This document shows positions 27,532 to 37,092 of a stretch of DNA of 64,000 bases, one piece after another. The notes below the pieces were generated by a model. That model did not search any database and had not been told where the DNA came from. It saw nothing but the letters and a program-made list of their open reading frames with translations. The translations under genes and the position numbers were made by a program. The number at the start of each line of letters is the position of its first letter. Position 1 is the first letter of the stretch. The stretch covers positions 1-64,000 of the forward strand of contig JAQBXR010000013.1 of the NCBI GenBank assembly GCA_027623295.1. Direction: 5' to 3'. The stretch comes from Planctomycetota bacterium. GTDB taxonomy: Bacteria; Planctomycetota; UBA1135.

Positions 27532-29324
27532 TGGCCACCCTTTTCACAGTCCTAGGCATTGGCCTCCTCCTTCTGCTACACGAAGCAGGACACTACTATG
27601 CTGCTCGCGCGGTCGGGATTAAGGTGCATGTGTTTTCGTTGGGCTTTGGGCCTAAGATCGTTGAATGGCGTTACAACGATTGCGATTTCCGTTTGGCTTG
27701 GATCCCCCTAGGCGGCTACGTGCGGGTTGCTGGGGAAGACCCAAATGTTGCACCAAAGCCAGGTGATTTGTTTTACGCAAGTGCACCGAAGCGGTTGCTG
27801 TTCTATTCGGGCGGCATCATCATCAACTTCCTGTTTGCTTTTTTATTGATTCCAATTCTGTTCATGGTTGGAGTTCCGTTTGAGGCTCCAGTGATTGGCA
27901 GCGTGAATCCTGGTGAGGCGGCATGGGAAGCTGGCGTGCAAGCCGGAGATCGCGTGATTGAAGTAGATGGTCGCACGGTTTATGGATTCCGCCATGTGCA
28001 TTCCTCGGTAGCTCTTGCACCACGCGAGGCGCCCATCGAAATGGTGGTTGTGGGGCTGGATGGCGAAACGCGTCATCTACAACTAACTCCGGAATACAAC
28101 TCGGAGAAAGGGTTTCAAGGTATCGGCGCGAATCCCTTTTTGGAACTACGTTTCAAAGCTGGCACCGAACTAGCCAAAGCCGCCAAGGGCGCTGCGATTC
28201 AAAGCGTGAATGGTGTGCCTAGCAATAGCGGAGCCTTGTTCGCTGCAATTTTGGAAGACGCGCGACAAAACATGGCGCCGCTTCAGGTGACCTACCTAAG
28301 CGACGATGGCATCCTTCGCGCAGCGACGGTGGAAGCCAGCATGATCACGCCAGAAAATGCGCCCGACCAAATCGGTATTGCGCCGTTGCGGCGTAAGGTA
28401 GAAACGGCATCTGGGCCACTGGATCAAGTATTCCTCAAAGGCACCGAATTGGTGCGCGTGAATCAACGGGAAATCCGCGGCCGGGGCGATGTCCTGCTCG
28501 CGATTCACGCTGCAGGCGGCCTTGAATCCTTTGCTTATCTCCCCGACGGCCCCGATTCCACTCCAGTCGAAACAGTTCTAGAGGCGCCAATCCTGATGAC
28601 CTCTTCCGATGCATCGTCTAATCTGCACTTGACCGCCACATCGGAGGTGCGGTATTCGGTTTACCCCGGAAGCGCGGCCGAGCGGGCCGGATTAGAAGAT
28701 GGCTGCCGCATTCTTCGCGTCGATGATGAGCCGGTTCCAAGCTTTGAGGAACTGCGCAGTTTGGTCCTAGGCATAGAACCCTCGGCGCAAGGTGAAACTA
28801 AGATCACCCTCGACGTCATCGACCCTGGCGAACAATTCTCGCGCAAGGTGGACATCGCCTTGGCGCCGATTCCAGGAGTGGCGTATGACCTGGAAATGCA
28901 GGTCGCCATGGAAAAGGTACGAACCAACAGCCCTTTGCGTGCGGTGTCTTTAGGATTTTTAGAAGCTAAAAGCATGGTTGGCGAAGTCTTGACTACCTTG
29001 CAACGCATGGTTTCTGGTTCCATCGACAAAAAGAATCTGGGTGGCATCATTAGCATTGGAACCGCTACGCACAGTTTTGCAAGCCAAGGTTTGATCCCTT
29101 TGTTCTTCTTCCTGTGCATGATTTCAGTCAACCTCGGCGTGCTCAACCTCATGCCGATTCCAGCTCTAGATGGTGGACACATCGTGTTTGCGCTTTATGA
29201 AATCATCGTCCGACGCCCTGTCAGCATGGCCGTGCAGAACGGCTTTCAAGTGATTGGTGTTTTTGTGGTTCTCTTTCTGCTGATCTTCGTAACCACCATG
29301 GATATTCAACGCTTGTTTGCTTGA
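27528..29324 (+). CDS. rseP: site-2 protease RseP/M50 family with PDZ domains
   Basis: LLLHEAGHYYAARAVGIKV (HExxH), two PDZ-like segments (AWEAGVQAGDRVIEVDG; AERAGLEDGCRILRVDD), LNLMPIPALDGGHIVFALYE. Confidence 0.93.
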   Translation: MMATLFTVLGIGLLLLLHEAGHYYAARAVGIKVHVFSLGFGPKIVEWRYNDCDFRLAWIPLGGYVRVAGEDPNVAPKPGDLFYASAPKRLLFYSGGIIINFLFAFLLIPILFMVGVPFEAPVIGSVNPGEAAWEAGVQAGDRVIEVDGRTVYGFRHVHSSVALAPREAPIEMVVVGLDGETRHLQLTPEYNSEKGFQGIGANPFLELRFKAGTELAKAAKGAAIQSVNGVPSNSGALFAAILEDARQNMAPLQVTYLSDDGILRAATVEASMITPENAPDQIGIAPLRRKVETASGPLDQVFLKGTELVRVNQREIRGRGDVLLAIHAAGGLESFAYLPDGPDSTPVETVLEAPILMTSSDASSNLHLTATSEVRYSVYPGSAAERAGLEDGCRILRVDDEPVPSFEELRSLVLGIEPSAQGETKITLDVIDPGEQFSRKVDIALAPIPGVAYDLEMQVAMEKVRTNSPLRAVSLGFLEAKSMVGEVLTTLQRMVSGSIDKKNLGGIISIGTATHSFASQGLIPLFFFLCMISVNLGVLNLMPIPALDGGHIVFALYEIIVRRPVSMAVQNGFQVIGVFVVLFLLIFVTTMDIQRLFA

Positions 29325-29325
29325 T

Positions 29326-30201
29326 ATGCGCGCCTGGCTCCAACTAGCACGTATTGCTTTAATGCCCACGATCCTGTGGGACTTTTACGTCGGTCTAATC
29401 TTGGTCGGTGGCATTTTCGAACGCACCACTCTGCTTGCTGGGGCCGCCTTATTGCTGCTGTACCACGGTGGCATGATGCTGAATGATTTGCGCGATGTGC
29501 AAGAAGACATGGAGGCCGAGCGCAAGCGCCCGCTGGTAGATGGGCGCATCTCCAAGGGTGCCGCCACCCTTATGATTCTGTTGTTCTTTGGCGGTGCCAT
29601 CGCCTTAGCGGAACTAGCTGGCCCACATTTGCGTTGGCCTACTTTGGTCCTGCTGGTTTTAATCCTGATCTACGATCTCGCCGGTTCCGGATTCCGGCAA
29701 CAACTCGGGCCGGCGCTCCTCGCAGCTGCCCGCTCCCTTAGTTTGAGCTTTGCCGCCTACGCATCTCTCGGATTTGATTCTGGACTGGCAGAATTGGGCT
29801 ACGGACCAGTTGGCGCCTATGCCCTCTATTTCCTGTTCGCCTCACGTCTTGCACAAAAAGAAGAGCACGGTGTTCAGGGGGTCAACGGCTTAACCTTCCT
29901 CTTCATGGCAAGCTTGGCGCCAGCAGTTCTATTTTACGATAGCGAGGTTTCCCCTATCTTCATTCCGGTTTGGATTTGCGTGGCACTTTACCTTTTACGC
30001 CCAGCATTCCAAGCACGTTACGAATTCTGGGGACCAGACAAAGTCCAAGCGATGGTGCGTCATGCCCTTGGTTCCGCACCCCTGATTCCAGGACTGGTGT
30101 TGCTTGCAAGTGGTGAAACCCACCTCATGCTGCAGTCCGTGCTTTCCATTCCGGTATGCCTTTCCGTGCGCTTCTTGGCGAAAACTTGGGCGCCGGAATA
30201 G
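29326..30201 (+). CDS. UbiA-family prenyltransferase
   Basis: MLNDLRDVQEDMEAERKRPLVDGRIS (NDxxDxxxD-like) and LILIYDLAGSGFRQQ; multi-TM. Confidence 0.85.
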   Translation: MRAWLQLARIALMPTILWDFYVGLILVGGIFERTTLLAGAALLLLYHGGMMLNDLRDVQEDMEAERKRPLVDGRISKGAATLMILLFFGGAIALAELAGPHLRWPTLVLLVLILIYDLAGSGFRQQLGPALLAAARSLSLSFAAYASLGFDSGLAELGYGPVGAYALYFLFASRLAQKEEHGVQGVNGLTFLFMASLAPAVLFYDSEVSPIFIPVWICVALYLLRPAFQARYEFWGPDKVQAMVRHALGSAPLIPGLVLLASGETHLMLQSVLSIPVCLSVRFLAKTWAPE

Positions 30202-30206
30202 AAGGC

Positions 30207-31856
30207 TTAGTAATACTCGCTTAAGATTCCAGTAATGAAGGATTGGATTTCGGCGCGGGGTTCGGACGCAGAAAGTTCCATCAGAATATGGAAGCCTTCC
30301 TGACGGAAAATTTGCGGGATTTTCTCCATAGTCGCTCTGCGCACGCGATCATCGACCTCTGGCGAAGAGGCTAGGTAGATCAAAAACTCTCTGGCAGCAG
30401 GGTTCTCAGGGTAGCGCCCAACACCGGGCACTACCATTTTCGCAATGGTCAGATTGGGGTTTTGCTCCCAGATCTGCCGAAACATGGGAATGGTTTGCTC
30501 ACCAAAATTGGCAAGAATTGTTCCAGAGACGCTGCGCACCTTTGGATCTTCTTCTTTATCGAGCACACGTTGTAATAGAAACTTGGCAGCTTCTGGAGAG
30601 CCTGTGCGCGTTAAAGCCTTAAGCAAACTCGATTGATGCTCACCGAGAGCAAATGGCCAACGTGGAATCAAGATGGCAGCAGTGCGTTCATCAGCTACGC
30701 CTTCCTTGCCCAAAACCTGCACGGCTTGAACGGATCCCTTTCCGGTTGGGAACTCCCGAGCAAGGCGCAGAAAAGGATCGAGACGATTCTTCTGACCACG
30801 TTCAATTAAGGCCAATAAGGCATTGAACCGAACATCTTCGTCTTCGGCGCTATCGGCAAGGCTTTCTAAAACCCCTAAACCAACGCCCTCAGCCACAGCA
30901 TCGTCACGACGCAACAGGCCGATTAATGTGAGTTGAGTTGCGACTTCTGTAGTGCTCGCCAAGGCAAGCACTGATTCCCAGTCACCCAACTCCCCCAACA
31001 TTTGCAAAGCCAAGGAACGGGTGCCGGAAGAAGGGTAAGCGGTTGGATCTAAATAGGGGCGAATGTTGTCCGCCACATCGCGGTCACCAAGCGCAATTCG
31101 AATGCCATAGGCTTGCAGGGATGGGAAGGGCGCTAAACGCGGCTCCAACTCTTGAAGCGCCAAGACTGCGCCAGGTTGATCCACCAAAAGCAAAGCCTTC
31201 CAACAAGATTCTCCGGCGACATCGCCAGCCGTTGAGTTCAACCAATCGCGACTTCCTTGTACAAGATACGCAATGGATTCTGCGTTTCCATAAAAGGCAA
31301 GCGCCTGCAAACCGGCAGTGCGCGGTGCCACCTCAGTTTCCTTGGAAACCAATTCTAGGACCTCTAACTCTTTACCCTCCGGCAACAACCGGGAAATGGC
31401 TTCAAATGCTGCCGAGCGCACCACGGGTGCCTGATTCAATCGTAATATTTCCAACAACACCTCGGACCCTTCCGAGTTCTCTGAGATCGATAAGGCACTA
31501 CACAGGCTTACCAGAAACCCCATCGAGGACCGACTTCCGGCTTCTTTCCGCAGCGCATCCATAAGGAAGGGCGTGGCTTCAGGGCCAAGTTCGCCCAAAC
31601 GCTCCAAAGCGAAATGATGGGCGTCTTTCGTGCCAATGCGCAAATGCTCAATGTATCGCTGTGCCCAGGCATCTTCCGCTGGTGGTTCATAGGGCAAACG
31701 CACCGAGCCTTCGCGAAAAACCTCGGGCGAATGCATGACTACGTTTTCCTGTTGGGCACCTTTCGAGGCTTCCTCTCCTCCGCAACTTGGCAGCGCGGCG
31801 GCTGCAGCAAACGGCAGGACTAGGCAGGCAGAAATCGGGTAGAATAGTCGCTTCAT
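30207..31856 (-). CDS. HEAT-repeat lipoprotein
   Basis: Signal MKRLFYPISACLVLPFAAAAALPSC (lipobox LPSC) and repeated helical HEAT-like units. Confidence 0.82.
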   Translation of the reverse strand: MKRLFYPISACLVLPFAAAAALPSCGGEEASKGAQQENVVMHSPEVFREGSVRLPYEPPAEDAWAQRYIEHLRIGTKDAHHFALERLGELGPEATPFLMDALRKEAGSRSSMGFLVSLCSALSISENSEGSEVLLEILRLNQAPVVRSAAFEAISRLLPEGKELEVLELVSKETEVAPRTAGLQALAFYGNAESIAYLVQGSRDWLNSTAGDVAGESCWKALLLVDQPGAVLALQELEPRLAPFPSLQAYGIRIALGDRDVADNIRPYLDPTAYPSSGTRSLALQMLGELGDWESVLALASTTEVATQLTLIGLLRRDDAVAEGVGLGVLESLADSAEDEDVRFNALLALIERGQKNRLDPFLRLAREFPTGKGSVQAVQVLGKEGVADERTAAILIPRWPFALGEHQSSLLKALTRTGSPEAAKFLLQRVLDKEEDPKVRSVSGTILANFGEQTIPMFRQIWEQNPNLTIAKMVVPGVGRYPENPAAREFLIYLASSPEVDDRVRRATMEKIPQIFRQEGFHILMELSASEPRAEIQSFITGILSEYY

Positions 31857-32895
31857 GTCGGACTCAAAGGCAGCAAAAAGCCAGCTTGGCTACAGCATTG
31901 GCCCCCATCACTTCAAGTATGGTCTATCGCTGGCACCAATGGCAGGTAACACAAACCTAGCATACCGTCGCTTGTGCAGGCGGTTTGGCGCGGAGTTGAC
32001 CACTACGGAAATGGTGAGTTCCATGGCCTTGCACCATAACGATGAAAAAACGCTGACCTATTTGGAGCGTGGCGATGACGAGGAACCGGTCGCAGCCCAA
32101 TTGTTTGGCTCCGACCCGGAAATCTTGGCCAAAGCTGCGCGCAAAGTGCAAGAACGTGGTTTTCATATCGTGGACCTGAACATTGGCTGTCCGGTGCCCA
32201 AGATTACCGGCGGCGGCGGCGGTAGTGCCTTATTGCGTGATCCCGAATTGGCCGAGCGATGCGTGGCCGCTATGCATGCGGCTACCGATATTCCAGTCAC
32301 CGTAAAAATGCGTGCAGGCTGGGATGAACAAGATCGCTCGGCGCCAGAGTTTGCCAAACGCATGGAACAAGCCGGCGCTGTTGGCTTAACCGTGCACGGC
32401 CGAACGCGGGAACAGAAGTACACCGGCTATGCTGATCTCAAGGTTATCCAGGCCATCAACGAAGCCATTTCAATCCCTGTGGTCGGCAACGGAGATGTCG
32501 TGGATTTGGATTCCGCCAAACGTATGGCGCAAACCGGTGTTGCTGGCATCGCCATCGGGCGTGGCGCGCTCGGCCGCCCATGGCTCTTCGATCAAACCCG
32601 AGCGATGTTAGCCGGCGATGTGATTCCAGAAGATCCAACCATGCAAGTCCGCGCTCAACTTTTGCTCGAGCTAGGAGCTGGCGTTTGCGGAATCTACGGA
32701 GAGCACCGCGGCATGCGCATCATGCGACGCCTCGCCACCGACTTCTTCCGTGGCATTTCAGGTGCTCCCACTATGCGCAAAGCCAGCCACGCCCTTGAGA
32801 GCATGGCTGACTTAGAACGCTTGGCTACTCGGATTTCTGACTCGGCAAATACTGATCCAAGTCAGCTAAATCTGGACGACTCCCGTCCCAGTTAA
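31855..32895 (+). CDS. tRNA-dihydrouridine synthase (Dus family)
   Basis: LSLAPMAGNTNLAYRRLCRRFGAELTTTEMVSS, DLNIGCPVPKITGGGGGSALLRDP, VHGRTREQKYTG, GNGDVVDLDSAKRM. Confidence 0.95.
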   Translation: MSDSKAAKSQLGYSIGPHHFKYGLSLAPMAGNTNLAYRRLCRRFGAELTTTEMVSSMALHHNDEKTLTYLERGDDEEPVAAQLFGSDPEILAKAARKVQERGFHIVDLNIGCPVPKITGGGGGSALLRDPELAERCVAAMHAATDIPVTVKMRAGWDEQDRSAPEFAKRMEQAGAVGLTVHGRTREQKYTGYADLKVIQAINEAISIPVVGNGDVVDLDSAKRMAQTGVAGIAIGRGALGRPWLFDQTRAMLAGDVIPEDPTMQVRAQLLLELGAGVCGIYGEHRGMRIMRRLATDFFRGISGAPTMRKASHALESMADLERLATRISDSANTDPSQLNLDDSRPS

Positions 32896-34330
32896 GGCCC
32901 TGGACGGTAAACAACTTGGTGGCGGCTTTGGCATAGTCCATGCGCGCCTGGAACTCCTGTGTTTCCGCTACCGAAAGATCGGTCTGAAACTCCAGAACTT
33001 GAAAGTTGGTCGAAGCCCCTTCCTGCAAACGACGCTGCTCCGCTTCTAACTGACGTCGGGCAACCGCACTCGCACGCGTAGTTACGGTGACGCGCTGCGC
33101 ATTAAAGTTGATATTACGTACCGCATCGCGCACTTCATTGGCGATTTCATTTTCCCGGTCACGCAAGTTGCGCACCGCCAAACGGTTCAACTGACGCGTC
33201 CGGTTTTCCCGACCCTCGTACTGCGCATTGCCGATTGGAATCTCAAACAGTAAACCAACGTTGTAGCCGGGTAAATCGCGGTCGGTCAGGCTGCTAAAAG
33301 CATCTCCAACTTGCGTCTCCTGCGCCGAATAGCTTCCGCTACCGGTGAGGTCCAACAGCGGCAAGGTATTGCGCTGAGCGACTTTCCAATCCAAATCGGT
33401 TTGGTCAATATCAATGCGCAGCTGACGAAGGTCAGCGCGGTATTCGCGCGCGGTTTCAAAAGAATCACGCCAATCAAGTTCCATGCTTTCAGCCACTGGA
33501 GGCAGACTGGATGGCTGCAATTCTAAATCCCATTGACCGCCATCTTCCAAACCGAATAATAAGATACGCAAACGGTCTGCGGATTGATGCACGGTGTTGT
33601 GCGCGGTGAGCAAGGCATCGGTCCGGGAAGCGATATCGGCTTCGGTTTGCACCACTTCTACTTCAGCAACTGCGCCAACGCGATACTTCGCTTCGGTCAG
33701 TGCTTTAAGCTCTTCTGCAAGCGATAAAGAGCGCTGCTTGACATCGCGGTCGGCATAGGCAAAGGCTAGGTCCCAATAAGCATCTACGGCGGCTTGCACG
33801 ACGTCGGTGCCAGCTTGACGAATGCCAGCTAAATCACGGTCTCGCGCGAACTCAGCCAGACGTATGGCTTGGGTTCCAGTCATATTCCATGCACCACGCA
33901 ACAAAGGCTGGGTGAAGTTCAGCGCGACCGAAACATCGGACTGCGGAGCCGGCAGAAAACTGGCATCGTTATAGCTTTCTGTGAAAGACAAGTTGAACGA
34001 GCCACCCGTGGTTAAGGCTTGGCGGATGCCCTGGTTGGCATCGAAACGCTTACTCTTGGTGGTACCAAAGGCGCTAAAGAAACCATTTGCTGGCGACTCA
34101 TCAAAGGAGTAGGTGGCATCTGCGAAAAGCACCGGATCAAAGGCGCCATCGGCCTCAAGCACGCCGCCTTCTGCAGCTAGGGCGCGCAACCTGGCTTGTG
34201 CCAACATAGGTGCTTGTTCGGACGCAAGTAGGACCACTTCCTCCAAACTGAGCTGGAGAACCGGCGGGGTTTCAGGTTCCTGAGCGCAAAGCGTTGCCAG
34301 GAAGATGGGAGCAAAACAGAGGGACAGCAT
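32825..34330 (-). CDS. TolC-family outer membrane efflux protein
   Basis: Signal peptide, LSLEEVVLLASEQAPMLAQARLR, two TolC-like halves with long coiled-coil segments. Confidence 0.88.
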   Translation of the reverse strand: MLSLCFAPIFLATLCAQEPETPPVLQLSLEEVVLLASEQAPMLAQARLRALAAEGGVLEADGAFDPVLFADATYSFDESPANGFFSAFGTTKSKRFDANQGIRQALTTGGSFNLSFTESYNDASFLPAPQSDVSVALNFTQPLLRGAWNMTGTQAIRLAEFARDRDLAGIRQAGTDVVQAAVDAYWDLAFAYADRDVKQRSLSLAEELKALTEAKYRVGAVAEVEVVQTEADIASRTDALLTAHNTVHQSADRLRILLFGLEDGGQWDLELQPSSLPPVAESMELDWRDSFETAREYRADLRQLRIDIDQTDLDWKVAQRNTLPLLDLTGSGSYSAQETQVGDAFSSLTDRDLPGYNVGLLFEIPIGNAQYEGRENRTRQLNRLAVRNLRDRENEIANEVRDAVRNINFNAQRVTVTTRASAVARRQLEAEQRRLQEGASTNFQVLEFQTDLSVAETQEFQARMDYAKAATKLFTVQGLNWDGSRPDLADLDQYLPSQKSE

Positions 34331-34411
34331 GGTAGTAAGGGGCTACCGGAAGCAGCCACGGGCATATCCTACGCACCTGCGGCCCGGAAGTTGGCAAGGA
34401 ATGGGGTGCGC

Positions 34412-35110
34412 CTAGTTTTCGCTCAAGAAGGGTGCGCCTTTCCAAGCCAGAGGGGCCTCGGCAGTTGAAGCTAATTCCCCCGTCAACACCCAGTGCCAGG
34501 CGGCATAGGCGCTTCGAGACGCGTCATCGGCGCCGGGCGATACCTTGCTATCCGCGCCAAAAGCTTGGATTTGGGCATCGTTTTGAGAGAAGACGCCTTC
34601 CTCACAGGCGGCCAAAAATGCGCTCCACTCTGCTTGCTCCACAGCAGGAACTGGGCGCTGGGCCGTCTTCCAATTCATGCTGACCCGCGCCATGCGGCTT
34701 GCTTGCTCCAAGGCACGCAATTGCTCAGCCTTCAAGATCGGCTGCTCCGAATCGAACTCATCTTCGGGACCAATGATGGTGTAACCCGAGTCGCCATCGA
34801 CAGCGTCTTCGCGCCAGCCTGCGTCGGAGTATTCCTGGCGTGGCTCGAAACCGAGTTTTGGCTTTTCGGTTTCCATCGGGCCAAACATATAGAACAAGGC
34901 AGCTACAGGAGCCGCTGCAATGGTCATGACTAACATGCCGGCCGCCACACGAATCAGTGGGTTGGACTGCATGGCAGAGCGGAAGCTCCAACTTTGGCGC
35001 ACGCGAGCCTCTAGAACTTCGAAAAAATCCTCTGACAATTCCGGCTGCGGGTATGCAGAACGCAACTCCTCAGCAAAAAGATCAAGCTCGTTTTCTTCTT
35101 CGAGATTCAT
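34412..35110 (-). CDS. putative anti-sigma factor / single-pass membrane protein
   Basis: 232 aa, cytoplasmic N-term then TM (LIRVAAGMLVMTIAAAPVAALFYMF), overlaps the ECF sigma gene stop. Confidence 0.7.
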   Translation of the reverse strand: MNLEEENELDLFAEELRSAYPQPELSEDFFEVLEARVRQSWSFRSAMQSNPLIRVAAGMLVMTIAAAPVAALFYMFGPMETEKPKLGFEPRQEYSDAGWREDAVDGDSGYTIIGPEDEFDSEQPILKAEQLRALEQASRMARVSMNWKTAQRPVPAVEQAEWSAFLAACEEGVFSQNDAQIQAFGADSKVSPGADDASRSAYAAWHWVLTGELASTAEAPLAWKGAPFLSEN

Positions 35111-35661
35111 GCTTCGTTACCGGGGTTTAGGTTTTGCACGCGATCGCGCAAACGGCGCAGGCTGTAGTAAACCCGCGATTTCACCGTTCCAATGGGGATG
35201 TCCAAAATCATCGAGACCTCTTTGTAGGGAAGTTGCTGAAGCACCGCAAGCTCGAGAAGTTCACGCGTCTCTTGGTCAAGTTTGCCGAGTGCGGCGCGGA
35301 GTTGAACCACGCGGTCATCGCGATCGGCGGACTCCACGGGGCCCAGTTGTACATCCAAGCCTTCGTTGGCCTCTTCTGAGGAGAACTCACGGCCGGAGCG
35401 TCGGCGATTATCGATCCACAGGTTGCGCGCGATGTGCAGGCAAAATGCATCCAAACGCCCGCTAGGTTGGTAGCGAGGCAAGTTCTGGATGATGCGGACG
35501 AAAACATTTTGGACCAGGTCTTCTGCAGTGGATGGCTGCGCGCCTTGACGGAGAAAGTAGCCCTTGAGCCGAGGGGCCATTTCCGAAACCAACTCGTCAA
35601 AGGCAGCGGAATCGCCGGCTTTAAATCGAACGAGGTAGTCATCTGGGGCTCCCGTGCTCAT
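35107..35661 (-). CDS. ECF-type RNA polymerase sigma factor
   Basis: AEDLVQNVFVRIIQNLPRYQPSGRLDAFCLHIARNLWIDNRRR (region 2) and LPYKEVSMILDIPIGTVKSRVYYSLRRLRD (region 4). Confidence 0.93.
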   Translation of the reverse strand: MSTGAPDDYLVRFKAGDSAAFDELVSEMAPRLKGYFLRQGAQPSTAEDLVQNVFVRIIQNLPRYQPSGRLDAFCLHIARNLWIDNRRRSGREFSSEEANEGLDVQLGPVESADRDDRVVQLRAALGKLDQETRELLELAVLQQLPYKEVSMILDIPIGTVKSRVYYSLRRLRDRVQNLNPGNEA

Positions 35662-35701
35662 GAACAAGGTCTGCAGGTAAACGGGTTAAGGGCAACAGAG
35701 T

Positions 35702-36184
35702 TCACGCTTTCTGCACCTTTTCCCAAGAATTTTTGAGGTCTTTTCGCAGAGCCTCAGAACGCGGGCCAAGGCCCATTAATTGCAGTAAACGTCCACTTTT
35801 CTCCACTATTAGACGGATTTCCAGCCGATCTGCAGGCCACCACTGCTCCAGGCGGTCAGCCCACTCCACTAAAACGACGTGCTCTTGGTCAAAACGTTCA
35901 CACAAGCCTTCGCCGAGCAAGGAATCCATACGCGCTTCGAAATAGGCATCTAGGTGTAAAACCGGGTGCCGCCCCTCATGCTCTTGACACAGGAGATATG
36001 TCGGCGAGCGCAACGGGGTGCTGCATTTCAAGCCGCGCCCGATGCCGCGGCTAATGCTCGTTTTACCGGTGCCAAGCTCCCCAATCAGGGCAACGCAATC
36101 TCCTGCCAGAAGAAGGCCTCCGAGAAGTTCACCAAAGCACTCCGATTGCGCTTCGTCGGCCAAGAAATAGGCGTGAGGCTTCAT
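35702..36184 (-). CDS. tsaE: tRNA threonylcarbamoyladenosine biosynthesis ATPase TsaE
   Basis: VALIGELGTGKTSISRGIGRGL, SPTYLLCQEHEG, VLHLDAYFEA, HVVLVEWADRL. Confidence 0.92.
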   Translation of the reverse strand: MKPHAYFLADEAQSECFGELLGGLLLAGDCVALIGELGTGKTSISRGIGRGLKCSTPLRSPTYLLCQEHEGRHPVLHLDAYFEARMDSLLGEGLCERFDQEHVVLVEWADRLEQWWPADRLEIRLIVEKSGRLLQLMGLGPRSEALRKDLKNSWEKVQKA

Positions 36185-37089
36185 GACCAATGATGCTCCC
36201 AGCCTTTCGCTTTGAGTCGTTTACCACGACCATTTTCAAGCCATCGAAGCTTCGAGCCTTCCGTGACGAAGCCGATGGCATGTATGCCCACCTTACGCAA
36301 AGTACGATCCTCCATCGCACGTTTGGATTGACTCGGATTCAGAATGACAAGCAACTCATAGTCTTCCCCTTCCCCCACAGCAGATTCCCAACCGGCTTGA
36401 TTTTGGCTAAGAGACCTATCTAAAGGCAATGCGGTGAGTTCGATTTCTGCACCCACCGCACTCGCGCGCAAGATACGCGGCAAGTCCTTGGCGAGACCAT
36501 CGGACAAATCCATCATCGCATGAGGCTTAAAGTTTTGCACCAAGCGTTTCCCTTCGCGCAGCCGCGGTTCGGGAAGTAGATGGGAGCCTGTAGTGAAAGA
36601 TGCCCCGAGTTTCCCAGTGACGAGGATGACATCGCCAGGTTTCGCGCCGGCACGTCCTGGAACCGGACCGTTGTCCAACCCCATGGCGGTACAAGTTAAA
36701 ACTACCTGAGAGGATTGACTACAATCCCCGCCGATGACCGGGACTTGGAAGGCATCGGCCTCTTTGAGGAAAGCTTTAGCAAGGGTGCGAATCTGTGACG
36801 CGGTCCAATCCGTAGGCAAAGCCAAAGTCCAAGAGACGGTCCAAGGTGTCGCCCCCACCGCGGCAAGGTCACTCAAGGTACGGCGCAGGAGTTTGCGCGC
36901 ATACGCGGTTGGGGTGGCATGGACATCTAAATGCACGCCGCCAACGACTTGGTCGACGGTTTGCAGCAATCGACGCCCCTTTGGAGGGGTCAATTGCGCA
37001 CAATCTGAACCTGGACCCAGAATCCCCTTTCTTCCGGCGAAGGAAGATTGGAAAATGCGATGCAGGCTTTCCTCGCTGAAGCCACTCAT
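36181..37089 (-). CDS. thiL: thiamine-monophosphate kinase
   Basis: GPGSDCAQLTPP, TVDQVVGGVHLD, RRTLSDLAAVGATPW, MMDLSDGLAKDLPRI, VGEGEDYELLVIL. Confidence 0.92.
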   Translation of the reverse strand: MSGFSEESLHRIFQSSFAGRKGILGPGSDCAQLTPPKGRRLLQTVDQVVGGVHLDVHATPTAYARKLLRRTLSDLAAVGATPWTVSWTLALPTDWTASQIRTLAKAFLKEADAFQVPVIGGDCSQSSQVVLTCTAMGLDNGPVPGRAGAKPGDVILVTGKLGASFTTGSHLLPEPRLREGKRLVQNFKPHAMMDLSDGLAKDLPRILRASAVGAEIELTALPLDRSLSQNQAGWESAVGEGEDYELLVILNPSQSKRAMEDRTLRKVGIHAIGFVTEGSKLRWLENGRGKRLKAKGWEHHWS

Positions 37090-37092
37090 CTT

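Noticed and set aside
29326-30201. Mobile element or accessory island in the window
   Set aside because: No transposase, integrase, direct repeats or phage genes found; the window is core-genome in character throughout.
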